Assembly (NCBI GenBank): GCA_964612075.1
Contig: CAZTFC010000015.1
Span: 1-48,186 of the forward strand
Reading direction: 5' to 3'
Source: UBA2219 sp964612075
GTDB lineage: Bacteria > Desulfobacterota > Deferrimicrobia > Deferrimicrobiales > Deferrimicrobiaceae
Length of the DNA: 48,186 nucleotides
This document shows, piece after piece, positions 1 through 8,415 of the stretch. Position numbers and translations under genes: made by a program. The notes under the pieces were generated by a model. It had not been told where the DNA came from. It worked only from the letters and a program-made list of their open reading frames with translations, and did not search any database. Position 1 is the stretch's first letter. The number at the start of each line of letters is the position of its first letter.

Positions 1-980
<980 letters not shown>

Positions 981-1035
981 TACGGATAAGCGGACAAAAT
1001 CGTCGATCCGTTCGCGCCTCGCATTCCCTGTTCAG

Positions 1036-1048
1036 TTTTCAAAGATCC
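1036..1048 (-). promoter_or_regulatory. boxA-like antitermination site in the rRNA leader
   Basis: Minus-strand GGATCTTTGAAAA, about 55 nt upstream of the 16S 5' end. It resembles the NusB/NusE boxA (core CUCUUUGA/A) found in many rRNA leaders, where it prevents Rho termination of untranslated transcripts. The assignment rests on motif and position only. Confidence 0.5.
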
Positions 1049-1090
1049 GACCGCTTGCCGCCGCACAGACCGCACCGCGGCGGACTTATG

Positions 1091-1119
1091 ATATTACGAA
1101 AACCATTTCACCGTGTCAA
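1091..1119 (-). promoter_or_regulatory. rRNA operon promoter P2 (sigma70 type)
   Basis: Minus strand: a perfect -35 TTGACA (1114-1119), a 17-nt spacer and -10 TAATAT (1091-1096), about 110 nt upstream of the 16S 5' end. Near-consensus hexamers at optimal spacing are what an rRNA operon would need. Confidence 0.85.
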
Positions 1120-1190
1120 GAGGTTTCTGCCGGAGCCGGAAAATGTCTGCCTTCCCGGGGTCTCTGCGGTTCCTCGCAACGGAAGCCAGC

Positions 1191-1219
1191 AATATATCGA
1201 ATCCCGAAAATCGATGCAA
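1191..1219 (-). promoter_or_regulatory. rRNA operon promoter P1 (sigma70 type)
   Basis: Minus strand: -35 TTGCAT (1214-1219), a 17-nt spacer and -10 TATATT (1191-1196). It lies exactly 100 bp upstream of P2, with tyrS ending about 50 bp further upstream. Tandem promoters are common for rRNA operons. An A8 run and a T6 run at about 1223-1251 lie between tyrS and this promoter, but I see no convincing terminator stem there. Confidence 0.65.
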
Positions 1220-1267
1220 GAGAAAAAACCGCCTTCACGAATTTTTTTTACCCGGGACGTACGGCCT

Positions 1268-2473
1268 TCAGAACGCGAGGAGGACGAACTCCTTTTTCCC
1301 GATCTTCAGCCGGTACTCCCCCTCCCGCGGGAGGACCAGCGCCGGGTCGGAGGCGCGCTCCCCGTCGACCTCGAGGCCGCCCTGGGCGATCAGGCGCCGC
1401 GCGGCGGACTTGGTGGAGAAGGCGGGAGACACCCGGGACACCACCGTTGCCAGGTCGGAGCCCTCGGGCAGCGCCGCGCCGTCGAACCGCCGGGCGTCCT
1501 GCGGGAATTCCTTCGAGGAGAACCGCTTCCGGAACCCTTCTTCCGCCTCGCGCCCCGCCTGCCCGCCGTGGAACCGCGCGACGATCTCGCGGGCCAGGGC
1601 GACCTTGGCGTCCATCGGGTGGCGCGTGCCGTCGATCAGCCCTTTTTTCAGCGCCGCCAGCTCCTGCAGGCTGACGTCGGACAGCAGCTCGTAGTAGGTC
1701 ACCATGAGCTCGTCGGAGACGGACATCAGCTTCCCGAAGATCGTCTCCGGCGGCTCCGTGATTCCCACGTAGTTGCCGAGGCTCTTGCTCATCTTGTTCA
1801 CGCCGTCGAGCCCCACCAGCAGCGGCGTCGTCATGACCACCTGCGGCTCCTGCCCGTACACGCGCTGAAGGTCGCGCCCCACCAGGAGGTTGAACTTCTG
1901 GTCCGTGCCGCCGAACTCGACGTCCGCCCGCAGCGCGACGGAGTCGTATCCCTGGAACAGGGGGTACAAAAACTCGTGGATCGAGATCGGCCGCTCCTCC
2001 TCGTACCGCTTCCGGAAGTCGTCCCGCTCGAGCATCCGGGCCACGGTCATCTGCGCCGCGATGCGCACCATCTCCTCGATGCGCAAGGGAGAGAGCCACT
2101 CCGAGTTGAACCGCACCTCCGTGCGGCCCGGGTCGAGGATCTTGAAGATCTGCTCCTTGTAGGTGGACGCGTTCCGCTCCACGTCCTCCCGGCTCAGCGC
2201 CTTCCGGGTCTCCGATTTCCCCGTGGGGTCCCCGATCATCGCCGTGAAGTCCCCGATGAGGAAGACCACCTGGTGCCCCGCCTCCTGGAAATGCTTGAGC
2301 TTCTGGATGAGGACCGTGTGCCCGAGATGCAGGTCCGGCGCGGTCGGGTCGAACCCCGCCTTCACCCGGAGCGGCCGCCCGCTCCCGGTGGAAGACGCGA
2401 GCTTCCTGGCGAGCTCCTCCCCGGAGATGACTTCCGTCGTGCCCCGCTTCAGGGACAGGAGAACGTCTTCCAT
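1268..2473 (-). CDS. tyrS: Tyrosine-tRNA ligase
   Basis: 401 aa, the usual size of the longer class Ic bacterial TyrRS. It charges tRNA-Tyr with tyrosine via tyrosyl-AMP in the cytoplasm. The HIGH-type signature HLGHT is at residues 49-53 inside FDPTAPDLHLGHT. The second signature KMSKS is at 227-231, and an S4 RNA-binding domain occupies roughly the last 60 residues. The start is the ATG at 2471-2473 (MEDVLL). The same frame stays open far upstream, but that part lies in another frame of ymdB and has no TyrRS homology. The first 25 nt overlap the 3' end of the ymdB-type gene, which suggests co-translation from the rny-ymdB unit. Confidence 0.96.
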   Translation of the reverse strand: MEDVLLSLKRGTTEVISGEELARKLASSTGSGRPLRVKAGFDPTAPDLHLGHTVLIQKLKHFQEAGHQVVFLIGDFTAMIGDPTGKSETRKALSREDVERNASTYKEQIFKILDPGRTEVRFNSEWLSPLRIEEMVRIAAQMTVARMLERDDFRKRYEEERPISIHEFLYPLFQGYDSVALRADVEFGGTDQKFNLLVGRDLQRVYGQEPQVVMTTPLLVGLDGVNKMSKSLGNYVGITEPPETIFGKLMSVSDELMVTYYELLSDVSLQELAALKKGLIDGTRHPMDAKVALAREIVARFHGGQAGREAEEGFRKRFSSKEFPQDARRFDGAALPEGSDLATVVSRVSPAFSTKSAARRLIAQGGLEVDGERASDPALVLPREGEYRLKIGKKEFVLLAF

Positions 2474-3273
2474 GTATCCTTGCTCCTCATTTCCGTCTCG
2501 GTCAGGCGGAACGATTGGATTTGCCGGCAATCCCCCTTCGAGGGATCGATGTCGAAGAACACGCCCGACGCCTCCGGCTCGCCGGCGCCGACCTCGAAGC
2601 GCACGGGTACCTGAAGAAGGAAGCGCCGCAGGACGCCCTGCGGGTCCATGCCGATGACCGACCCGGCGGGCCCGCACATCCCCGCGTCGGTGATGTAGCC
2701 GGTGCCCTTCGGCAGGAGCTGGGCGTCGGAGGTCTGCACGTGCGTGTGAGTCCCCGCGATCGCCGAGACCCTGCCGTCGAGGTAAAATCCCAGCGCGCGC
2801 TTCTCGGAGGTCGCCTCCGCGTGGAAGTCCACGAAGACGCACGAGGCCGCCTTCCGGGCGGCGGGAAGGTTGTCGTCGGCCCACCGGAACGGGCAGTCGC
2901 AATCCCCCAGGAAGACCCTCCCCGCGAGCGAGATCACGGCGTAGGGCGTCCCGCTGCGCCCGTGGTAGACCCCCCACCCGCGCCCGTCCACCCCGGGCGG
3001 GTAGTTCGCGGGGCGCAGGATCCGCGCGTCGGACCGCACGAGGGGAACCCCTTCCTTCTTGTCCCACATGTGGTTCCCGCCGGTCAGGACGTCGACGCCC
3101 GCTTCGAACAGCTCCCGGACCGAGGGCTCGGTAAGCCCCATGCCCGAGGCGGTGTTCTCGCCGTTTGCGATCGCAAGGTCCACGTCCCTGTAGGCGCGGA
3201 CGCGGGAGAGGAACTCGGCGGCGGCCTTCCTGCCGGGCTTGCCGACGATGTCGCCTAAGAACAACACCCACAT
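2449..3273 (-). CDS. ymdB: YmdB-type metallophosphoesterase (2',3'-cyclic-nucleotide phosphodiesterase family)
   Basis: 274 aa, typical of the family known as TIGR00282/YmdB. Metal ligands are visible in order: GDIVG with Asp8, NGEN (37-40), GGNH (65-68), a VDFHAE histidine near 150 and GTHTHVQT near 174-181. Members form a binuclear metal centre and hydrolyse 2',3'-cAMP-like nucleotides. In Bacillus YmdB acts as a regulator and associates with RNase Y. Here rny lies directly upstream, a pairing also seen in Firmicutes. The start ATG (3271-3273) has the ribosome site AAGGAG five bases upstream. The physiological substrate is not deducible from sequence. Confidence 0.9.
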   Translation of the reverse strand: MWVLFLGDIVGKPGRKAAAEFLSRVRAYRDVDLAIANGENTASGMGLTEPSVRELFEAGVDVLTGGNHMWDKKEGVPLVRSDARILRPANYPPGVDGRGWGVYHGRSGTPYAVISLAGRVFLGDCDCPFRWADDNLPAARKAASCVFVDFHAEATSEKRALGFYLDGRVSAIAGTHTHVQTSDAQLLPKGTGYITDAGMCGPAGSVIGMDPQGVLRRFLLQVPVRFEVGAGEPEASGVFFDIDPSKGDCRQIQSFRLTETEMRSKDTWKTFSCP

Positions 3274-3290
3274 AGAGACTCCTTACTGAA

Positions 3291-3396
3291 AACCAGGGAC
3301 GGTCCCGGCAACCTTTTCCGGCCTAGCCACGCTTTGCCGTGGATTGCGTACCCTTTATCCCTCCGAACATGTCCTCCGACAGGACCGTCCCTTGTT
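3291..3396 (-). repeat. Inverted-repeat element between rny and ymdB (REP/MITE-like)
   Basis: The ends are a 15-bp inverted repeat with one mismatch: AACCAGGGACGGTCC at 3291-3305 and GGACCGTCCCTTGTT at 3382-3396. Inside is a perfect small hairpin CCACG-CTTTGC-CGTGG (3327-3342). The left-hand arm on the transcript, GGGACGGTCC, is itself nearly palindromic. The outer end contains the TAA stop of rny (3395-3397). The style (GGGAC...GTCCC palindromic ends, about 105 bp) recalls REP sequences spread by REP-associated tyrosine transposases. A structured leader of ymdB is the alternative. Confidence 0.6.
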
Positions 3397-4966
3397 ACCG
3401 CGCGTAATCGACCGCCCGCGTCTCCCGGATCACGGTCACGCGGATCTGGCCGGGATACGAGAGGTCGGACTCGACCTTCTTGGCGATGTCGCGCGCGAGG
3501 ATGCACGCGGCGTCGTCGCTGATCTTCTGGTGGTCGACGATGATCCGGACCTCGCGGCCGGCCTGGATGGCGTACGACTTCTCCACGCCGGAGAACGACC
3601 TCGCGATCGCCTCGAGGTCCTCGAGCCGCTTGAGGTAGTTCGCCAGCATCTCCCGGCGCGCCCCCGGGCGCGCCCCGGAAAGGGCGTCCGCCGCCTGGAC
3701 CAGGATGGGCAGGATGTCCCTCGGGGACTCGTCCTCGTGGTGCGCCGCGATGGAGTGGACGACCCGGGAGGACTCCCCGTACTTTCGCGCCAGGTCCGCC
3801 CCGATCAGGGCGTGGGGGCCTTCCACCTCGTGGTCCACGGCCTTCCCGATGTCGTGCAGAAGCCCCGCCCTCTTGGCGACCTTCGCGTTGAGGCCCAGCT
3901 CGGAGGCGATCATCCCGCAGAGGAACGCCACCTCGAGCGAGTGGGTGTAGATGTTCTGCCCGTAGGAGGTGCGGTACTTCAGCTTGCCGACCAGCTTCAC
4001 CAGCTCCGCGTGCACGCCGTGGATCCCCAGGTCGAACAGCGCCTGCTCCCCGGCCTCGCGGATCGTCTCGTCCACCTCCTTGGTGACCTTCTCGACCGTC
4101 TCCTCGATGCGCGCCGGGTGGATCCGGCCGTCCTGGACCAGGCGGGAAAGGGAGATCCGCGCGATCTCCCTGCGGACCGGGTTGAACCCGGAGAGGATGA
4201 CCGCCTCCGGGGTGTCGTCGATGATGACGTCGATCCCCGTGGCCGCCTCGAAGGCCCGGATGTTGCGCCCCTCGCGGCCGATGATCCTTCCCTTCATCTC
4301 CTCGGACGGGAGCGGGACCGCGGTCACGACGTGCTCCGTCACGTAATCGGCCGCGTACCGCTGGACGGCCACGGAGATCATCTTCCGGGCCTTCTGCGCC
4401 GCCTCCTCCTTGAATTCCTCCTCGATCGCCCGGACCTTCTTCCCGGCCTCGAGCTTCGCCTCGTTGGTGACCATCTCGACGATCTCGGCCTTGGCCTGCT
4501 CGGCGGTCAGGCCGGCGATCCGCTGGCGGTCGGCGTTGGTCTGGGAGATGCGCGCCTCGAGCTCGGCACGGCTCCCTTCGAGACGGCGTTCCTGCTCGGC
4601 GATCTCCCGCTCCTTCCTGGCGATCTCGGTGCCGCGGCCCTCGATGTGCTCGTTCTTCTTGTCGAGCAGGTCCTCCTTCTGGAGCAGCCGCTTCTCCACC
4701 TGGCTCAGCTCGTTCTTCCGGTCGCGCGTCTCCTGCTCGAAGTCGAGCTTGACCTGGAGCATGTGGTCCTTGGCCTGGAGGGCGGCTTCCTTCAGGATGT
4801 TCTCCGCCTCCCTGCGGGCGTTCTGCAGGATCTCCTCCGCCTTCCCCGCCTCGATCCGCGCCTTGCCTTCCGCGATCTTCCTCTTCGAGACCAGCGAAAC
4901 CACGTACAGCCCCAGCGCGGCGACCAGCAGCGCGAGGGCCGCTATTATGATGATCGACGTATCCAA
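3395..4966 (-). CDS. rny: Ribonuclease Y
   Basis: 523 aa, the normal length for RNase Y, a membrane-anchored endoribonuclease that initiates mRNA decay. Order: an N-terminal transmembrane helix (about residues 4-24), a long charged coiled coil to about 200, a KH domain with the GREGRN loop, and an HD domain with LLHDIGKAVDHE and HSLEVAFLCG. The start is taken as TTG at 4964-4966, preceded by GAGGAGG at six bases. The open frame upstream of it shows no homology and has no better ribosome site. The stop codon falls inside the inverted-repeat element that separates it from ymdB. Confidence 0.95.
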   Translation of the reverse strand: MDTSIIIIAALALLVAALGLYVVSLVSKRKIAEGKARIEAGKAEEILQNARREAENILKEAALQAKDHMLQVKLDFEQETRDRKNELSQVEKRLLQKEDLLDKKNEHIEGRGTEIARKEREIAEQERRLEGSRAELEARISQTNADRQRIAGLTAEQAKAEIVEMVTNEAKLEAGKKVRAIEEEFKEEAAQKARKMISVAVQRYAADYVTEHVVTAVPLPSEEMKGRIIGREGRNIRAFEAATGIDVIIDDTPEAVILSGFNPVRREIARISLSRLVQDGRIHPARIEETVEKVTKEVDETIREAGEQALFDLGIHGVHAELVKLVGKLKYRTSYGQNIYTHSLEVAFLCGMIASELGLNAKVAKRAGLLHDIGKAVDHEVEGPHALIGADLARKYGESSRVVHSIAAHHEDESPRDILPILVQAADALSGARPGARREMLANYLKRLEDLEAIARSFSGVEKSYAIQAGREVRIIVDHQKISDDAACILARDIAKKVESDLSYPGQIRVTVIRETRAVDYAR

Positions 4967-4995
4967 GATCTGCCTCCTCGGTGATCCATCTATTG

Positions 4996-5598
4996 TTACC
5001 GGGACCCGGCTCCCCCCTGCGGGAACCGGATCACCCCTTCTTCCGTGACGAGCGCGTGCAGCGGCACGTCCCACTCGTCCACGGGCACTTCCGGCACCAC
5101 CTGGTCCGAATACGCCAGCCCGACGCGAAGCGCCTCCCCGGGGAGACCGCGGAGGAACCGGTCGTAATACCCGAGCCCCTGGCCCAGCCGATGCCCCTCC
5201 CGGTCGAAAGCGACGCCGGGAACCAGGACCAGGTCGAATCCCCCGGTCCGCGGCGGGCGACCCGGAACGCGGGGCGGTTCCGGGATGCCGTAGGCCCCCT
5301 CGACCCATCCGTCCCCGTTCCCGTGGGAATGGAACTCGAGCGATCCCCCCGCCACGACGCAGGGGTAATACAGCGTCGCGCCGGCGGCCAGGTACGCCTC
5401 CCGGATCTTCTCCGTTCCCACTTCGCCGCGGACGGCGTTGTAGAGGGCCGCCGACATGCCGCGGCTCGGGGGAAACGCGGCCAGGAAATGCTCCTGCGCT
5501 CTCTCGCCCGCGATACGGGAGGACTCGGAACCGGCGCGGCCCCGGACGAACTCCCGGATCGTGCGCCGGAGCATCGCCTTGCGCTCCAGGACGAGCAT
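4996..5598 (-). CDS. ygfA: 5-formyltetrahydrofolate cyclo-ligase
   Basis: 200 aa with the family signature GQGLGYYDRFL near the C-terminus and conserved PGVAFD just before it. The enzyme converts 5-formyl-THF plus ATP to 5,10-methenyl-THF, recycling folate. The start is the ATG at 5596-5598 (MLVLERKAML), with GGAAGG six bases upstream. The open frame runs 46 codons further upstream but those residues are not family-like. Its location just downstream of zapA and the 6S RNA reproduces the zapA-ssrS-ygfA order of many proteobacteria. rny follows after 29 bp. Confidence 0.93.
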   Translation of the reverse strand: MLVLERKAMLRRTIREFVRGRAGSESSRIAGERAQEHFLAAFPPSRGMSAALYNAVRGEVGTEKIREAYLAAGATLYYPCVVAGGSLEFHSHGNGDGWVEGAYGIPEPPRVPGRPPRTGGFDLVLVPGVAFDREGHRLGQGLGYYDRFLRGLPGEALRVGLAYSDQVVPEVPVDEWDVPLHALVTEEGVIRFPQGGAGSR

Positions 5599-5729
5599 GA
5601 TAGACCTTCCGAACGGAATGATTTCGGGGAGGTTAAACCGTGGAATATCTGCGAAATCGCTGCGGGGGCGTCCTCGCCTTGCGTCGCCGACAAACCCGTC
5701 TATTCGAACTGCCGCCGCATCGAAGACCG

Positions 5730-5758
5730 ATAACACGTCGCAGCAACAACGGTTTCAA
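5730..5758 (-). promoter_or_regulatory. Candidate sigma70 promoter for ygfA-rny-ymdB-tyrS
   Basis: Minus strand: TTGAAA (5753-5758), a 17-nt spacer and TGTTAT (5730-5735). It sits between the 6S terminator and the cyclo-ligase start, where a new transcript would have to begin. The rest of the 5599-5770 spacer shows no gene. Confidence 0.4.
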
Positions 5759-5770
5759 CCGCCCTAATCT

Positions 5771-5798
5771 ATATAAAAGGGCCCCCTGATGCGGGCCC
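5771..5798 (-). terminator. Rho-independent terminator after 6S RNA
   Basis: Minus strand: GGGCCC (5793-5798), an 8-nt loop, GGGCCC (5779-5784), then TTTTATATAG. The 6-bp GC-only stem and the T-run make a standard intrinsic terminator about 20 nt past the inferred 6S RNA 3' end. Confidence 0.85.
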
Positions 5799-5818
5799 GG
5801 CCTGCCGGACGAAGTGAA

Positions 5819-6000
5819 GCGCCCCTGCCTGTGCCGTGTCGGCCATTGAGTTGAACCTGGCTTTCACCAGGTGGGCCCCCTGGATGGCCGCTTCAGGCTT
5901 CCCCGCAATGCCTGGGGATGCTCACCGCGGCCAGGGAGAGAGCCCGTTCTCGAACTGTTGGCTCTAACTCGCCGACCGATCACGCTCACGGCAGGGGCCG
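5819..6000 (-). ncRNA. ssrS: 6S RNA
   Basis: About 182 nt lying between zapA and ygfA, the conserved proteobacterial position of ssrS. The minus strand contains the landmarks CGCGGTGAGCATCCCC and GGGGAAGCCTGAA, then a CACCTGG/CCAGG hairpin with GGTTCAACTC, matching the E. coli layout GGTGAGCAT...AGAAGCCT...CACCTTGAACC. The ends pair as a closing stem: GCCCCTGCC (5990-5998) with GGCAGGGGC (5821-5829). 6S RNA mimics an open promoter and sequesters sigma70-RNA polymerase in slow growth. The 5' end is inferred from the closing stem and overlaps the last codons of zapA. Confidence 0.9.
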
Positions 6001-6452
6001 GGAAAACCCGATTCCCCGCCGTGCTGCTCCAAAGCGTTTTCAAGGACCGCCAGAAGGTCCCGGTTCCTCCGGTCGACCTTCTCCTTCCACCCTTCCTGCT
6101 CCTTGCGGAGCTCCTCGACCTCCGCCCGAAGCGACATCAGCTCGACGTTGACCCCGCTGATCCGGTCCCGAAGCCGGTTGGCCTCTTCCTCGAGCCGGAC
6201 CGCCTTTTCCTCGAGCTCCCGGTTCTCCTTCCGGGTCTGCAGCATCCGGTCGCCCGTCGTCAGCACGTCGTCGGCCAGTTCCATGGCCGCCAGCATGACG
6301 ACGTTCAGGTAGTTCGCCGTGCCCCCGGACTTCTGGATCTCGCGCACCCTGTCGTTCAGCGTTTCCGCGAGGCGCTGCATGTGCTCCGCCGAGCGCTCCG
6401 TCTGAACGATCAGGCCGTAGCCGGCGATATTTACATCGTAGCGATTCGCCAT
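5964..6452 (-). CDS. zapA: Cell division protein ZapA
   Basis: 162 aa. The N-terminal 100 residues match ZapA (MANRYDVNIAGYGL start, then ANYLNVVMLAAMELADD). ZapA binds FtsZ and promotes bundling of filaments at the Z-ring. The rest is a long coiled coil rich in Glu/Arg/Leu (about 75-145), making the protein about 50 residues longer than E. coli ZapA. The C-terminal tail (after about 150) is low in regular pattern and overlaps the inferred 5' end of 6S RNA. It lies 29 bp downstream of the ZapB-like gene. Confidence 0.88.
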   Translation of the reverse strand: MANRYDVNIAGYGLIVQTERSAEHMQRLAETLNDRVREIQKSGGTANYLNVVMLAAMELADDVLTTGDRMLQTRKENRELEEKAVRLEEEANRLRDRISGVNVELMSLRAEVEELRKEQEGWKEKVDRRNRDLLAVLENALEQHGGESGFPGPCRERDRSAS

Positions 6453-6481
6453 TCCTTCCTGTTCATTATACCTCTTGCCGC

Positions 6482-6706
6482 CTATAACTCAATGCTGTCC
6501 AGGCGGGACAGGATCTTCTCGACACGGTCCTTCACCTCGCCGCGCTCCCGCGTCATTTCGGCGAGCTTCTTTCCCGTCTCCTTCGCCTCCGCCTCCATCC
6601 GCGACACCTCGGCGGCCAAGGCCGCCTTCTCCTTCTTGAGCGTGCTCACCACCTGCACCAGGTCGTTGATCTTCTTCTCGATCAGCGCGAACGATTCCTC
6701 GCCCAT
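6482..6706 (-). CDS. ZapB-like coiled-coil protein
   Basis: 74 aa, almost entirely predicted coiled coil with heptad Leu/Ile/Val spacing (EKKINDLVQVVSTLKKEKAA and following). Size, composition and position immediately before zapA fit a ZapB-type division factor that layers on ZapA at the Z-ring. Such short coiled coils give weak sequence evidence, so the assignment rests largely on context. Confidence 0.65.
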   Translation of the reverse strand: MGEESFALIEKKINDLVQVVSTLKKEKAALAAEVSRMEAEAKETGKKLAEMTRERGEVKDRVEKILSRLDSIEL

Positions 6707-6742
6707 CCCGTCCGTCCCCTTCCTGATTTCATATGTTGGTTA

Positions 6743-6771
6743 AGGATACATCGCCTATCTCGCGGATTCAA
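6743..6771 (-). promoter_or_regulatory. Candidate sigma70 promoter for zapB-like/zapA/6S
   Basis: Minus strand: TTGAAT (6766-6771), a 17-nt spacer and TATCCT (6743-6748), 37 nt upstream of the ZapB-like ATG. It occupies the only gap between the Na/Pi gene and the division genes. Confidence 0.4.
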
Positions 6772-6785
6772 CGGGACAAGAGAGG

Positions 6786-8402
6786 TCACCCGCTCATGTC
6801 GATGACGGCGCGGGCGATGGAGGAGCAGTGCGCCGAGATCCCTTTCCACGCCGAGAGGATGTCCATGTGCGCCGCGCTCGTCTCGAGGGTGTCCGGCCGG
6901 GCCTTCTGGAGCCGCTGGATGTGGGTCGTGCGCAGCTCCCGCTCCCGGATCCCGATCGTGCGGCGCCGCTCGACGACGGCCTGCGCCTCGCCGGGATCGC
7001 CCGTGATGAAGCAGGAGATGGCGTTCCGGTACAGCGCTCCGACCTCGCCCATGTATCCTTCCAGCTCCCTCCCCCCTTCCTCCGAGAACGAAAGCTTCCT
7101 CGCGGAAAGGGGGCGGAGATGGTCGGTCATGGTCCGTTCGACGAAATCGCCGATGTTCTCCAGGTCGGCGACGACGCCGATGTACGCCATCGAACGCCGC
7201 GTCTGCGCCTCGTCCATGGAGGTCTGCGCGAGGGCCGACAGGAAGACCTTGATCTCGCGCGTGAGCTCGTCCACGTCGTCGTCGATCTGCCCGATCCGGC
7301 CGATCCGGTCCGCGTTCCCGCGGCAGATCACCTCGAACGAGTCGTCGAGCATCTCCTGGATCATGTCGGCCATCCGCATGATCTCGCGCGCCGCCTGCCC
7401 GAGCGCCGCCCCCGCCACCGGGAGGTGCTCCCGGTCGATGAATGCCGCCTTCCCGCGGGGAGCGGCCCGGCGGCGCCCGGGGAAGAAGCGCTCGAGGGCC
7501 GCCGCGATGGGCCCGGCCAGGGGGAAGAACAGGACCGCGATGATGAGGTTGAAGGCCGTGTGGGCGCCGGCCACCAGCCGCGGTCCGTCCCCGAACGGCG
7601 CATGGTAATTCGGCGGGGCCGCCGAGATCGCGAGGAGAAGGAGCAGCGCGCCGCTGGTCTTCATCCCGAAATGCCCCCACGCGATGCGGCGGCCTTCCGA
7701 CGCGAGACCCGAGGCCGCTATGAAGGCGACGATGGTTCCGCCCGCGTTCGCGCCGAGCACGAAGGGAAGGACGGAACCGGCCCCGAGCAGCCCTTCCTGC
7801 GTGAACGCGATCAGCAGGACCATGACCGCCGTGCCGCTCTGGAAGACGGCCGCGAGGAAAACGCCCATGGCGAAGGCGGTGAAGGGGGCGTCCGAGAGAT
7901 CCGACATCAGGATCCGCAGCCCCTCGATCCGGCCGACGTCGCCGGAGGCCCCGGCCAGGAACTTGAGCGCCAGGAGGACGAAACCGAACCCGAGCAGCCC
8001 CTGGCCGACCGCCTCCCCGCGCGGCTTCCCGCCCCACAGGTAGAGGGCGATGCCGATGGATAGCACGGGAAGGGCCGCCTCGTAGATCCGGAAGGAGAGA
8101 AGCTGCACGGTCACCGTCGCGCCGAGGTCGGCCCCGAGAATGACGATCAGCGACTGGGAGAGCGAGAGGGCCGTCGCGTGCCCGAAGGAGATGAGCAGCG
8201 TCACCAGCGCCCCGGAGCTCTGCAGAACGGCGGTCGCCGCGGCGCCGAGCAGGAAGGCGCGCGCCTTGCTCTCCCGCGCGGAGGACCAGGCGCGGTCGAT
8301 CCAGGCGGAGAACGCGAGCCCGAAGCCGTGCCCGGTGAGGCGGATCCCGTAAAGCAGCAGGAGGACGCTCCCGACGACCTCGAGGAGAAGGCGGTCGATC
8401 AT
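6786..8402 (-). CDS. Na+/phosphate cotransporter-like protein with PhoU domain
   Basis: 538 aa. The first about 330 residues hold eight or more hydrophobic segments in two inverted halves typical of the NptA/YjbB Na/Pi cotransporter family. The C-terminal 200 residues are helical and PhoU-like. The substrate-site QSS repeats are at LQSSGALVTLL in the first half and FQSGTAVMVLL in the second. The second site thus reads QSG instead of the common QSS. Likely role: phosphate (or related anion) transport or export across the inner membrane. It follows ftsY after 13 bp, probably as the last gene of smc-ftsY. Substrate and direction are inferred. Confidence 0.82.
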   Translation of the reverse strand: MIDRLLLEVVGSVLLLLYGIRLTGHGFGLAFSAWIDRAWSSARESKARAFLLGAAATAVLQSSGALVTLLISFGHATALSLSQSLIVILGADLGATVTVQLLSFRIYEAALPVLSIGIALYLWGGKPRGEAVGQGLLGFGFVLLALKFLAGASGDVGRIEGLRILMSDLSDAPFTAFAMGVFLAAVFQSGTAVMVLLIAFTQEGLLGAGSVLPFVLGANAGGTIVAFIAASGLASEGRRIAWGHFGMKTSGALLLLLAISAAPPNYHAPFGDGPRLVAGAHTAFNLIIAVLFFPLAGPIAAALERFFPGRRRAAPRGKAAFIDREHLPVAGAALGQAAREIMRMADMIQEMLDDSFEVICRGNADRIGRIGQIDDDVDELTREIKVFLSALAQTSMDEAQTRRSMAYIGVVADLENIGDFVERTMTDHLRPLSARKLSFSEEGGRELEGYMGEVGALYRNAISCFITGDPGEAQAVVERRRTIGIRERELRTTHIQRLQKARPDTLETSAAHMDILSAWKGISAHCSSIARAVIDMSG

Positions 8403-8415
8403 CGGGAGGGGGCCT

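Noticed and set aside
1223..1267. Intrinsic terminator after tyrS
   Set aside because: A8 and T6 runs are present but the intervening sequence forms no stable GC-rich stem.
3274..3394. c-di-GMP (GEMM) riboswitch upstream of ymdB
   Set aside because: Short pieces such as GGTTGCCGGG and ACGCAA recall GEMM, but the order and the tetraloop/receptor features do not fit by eye. A covariance search would be needed to reopen this.
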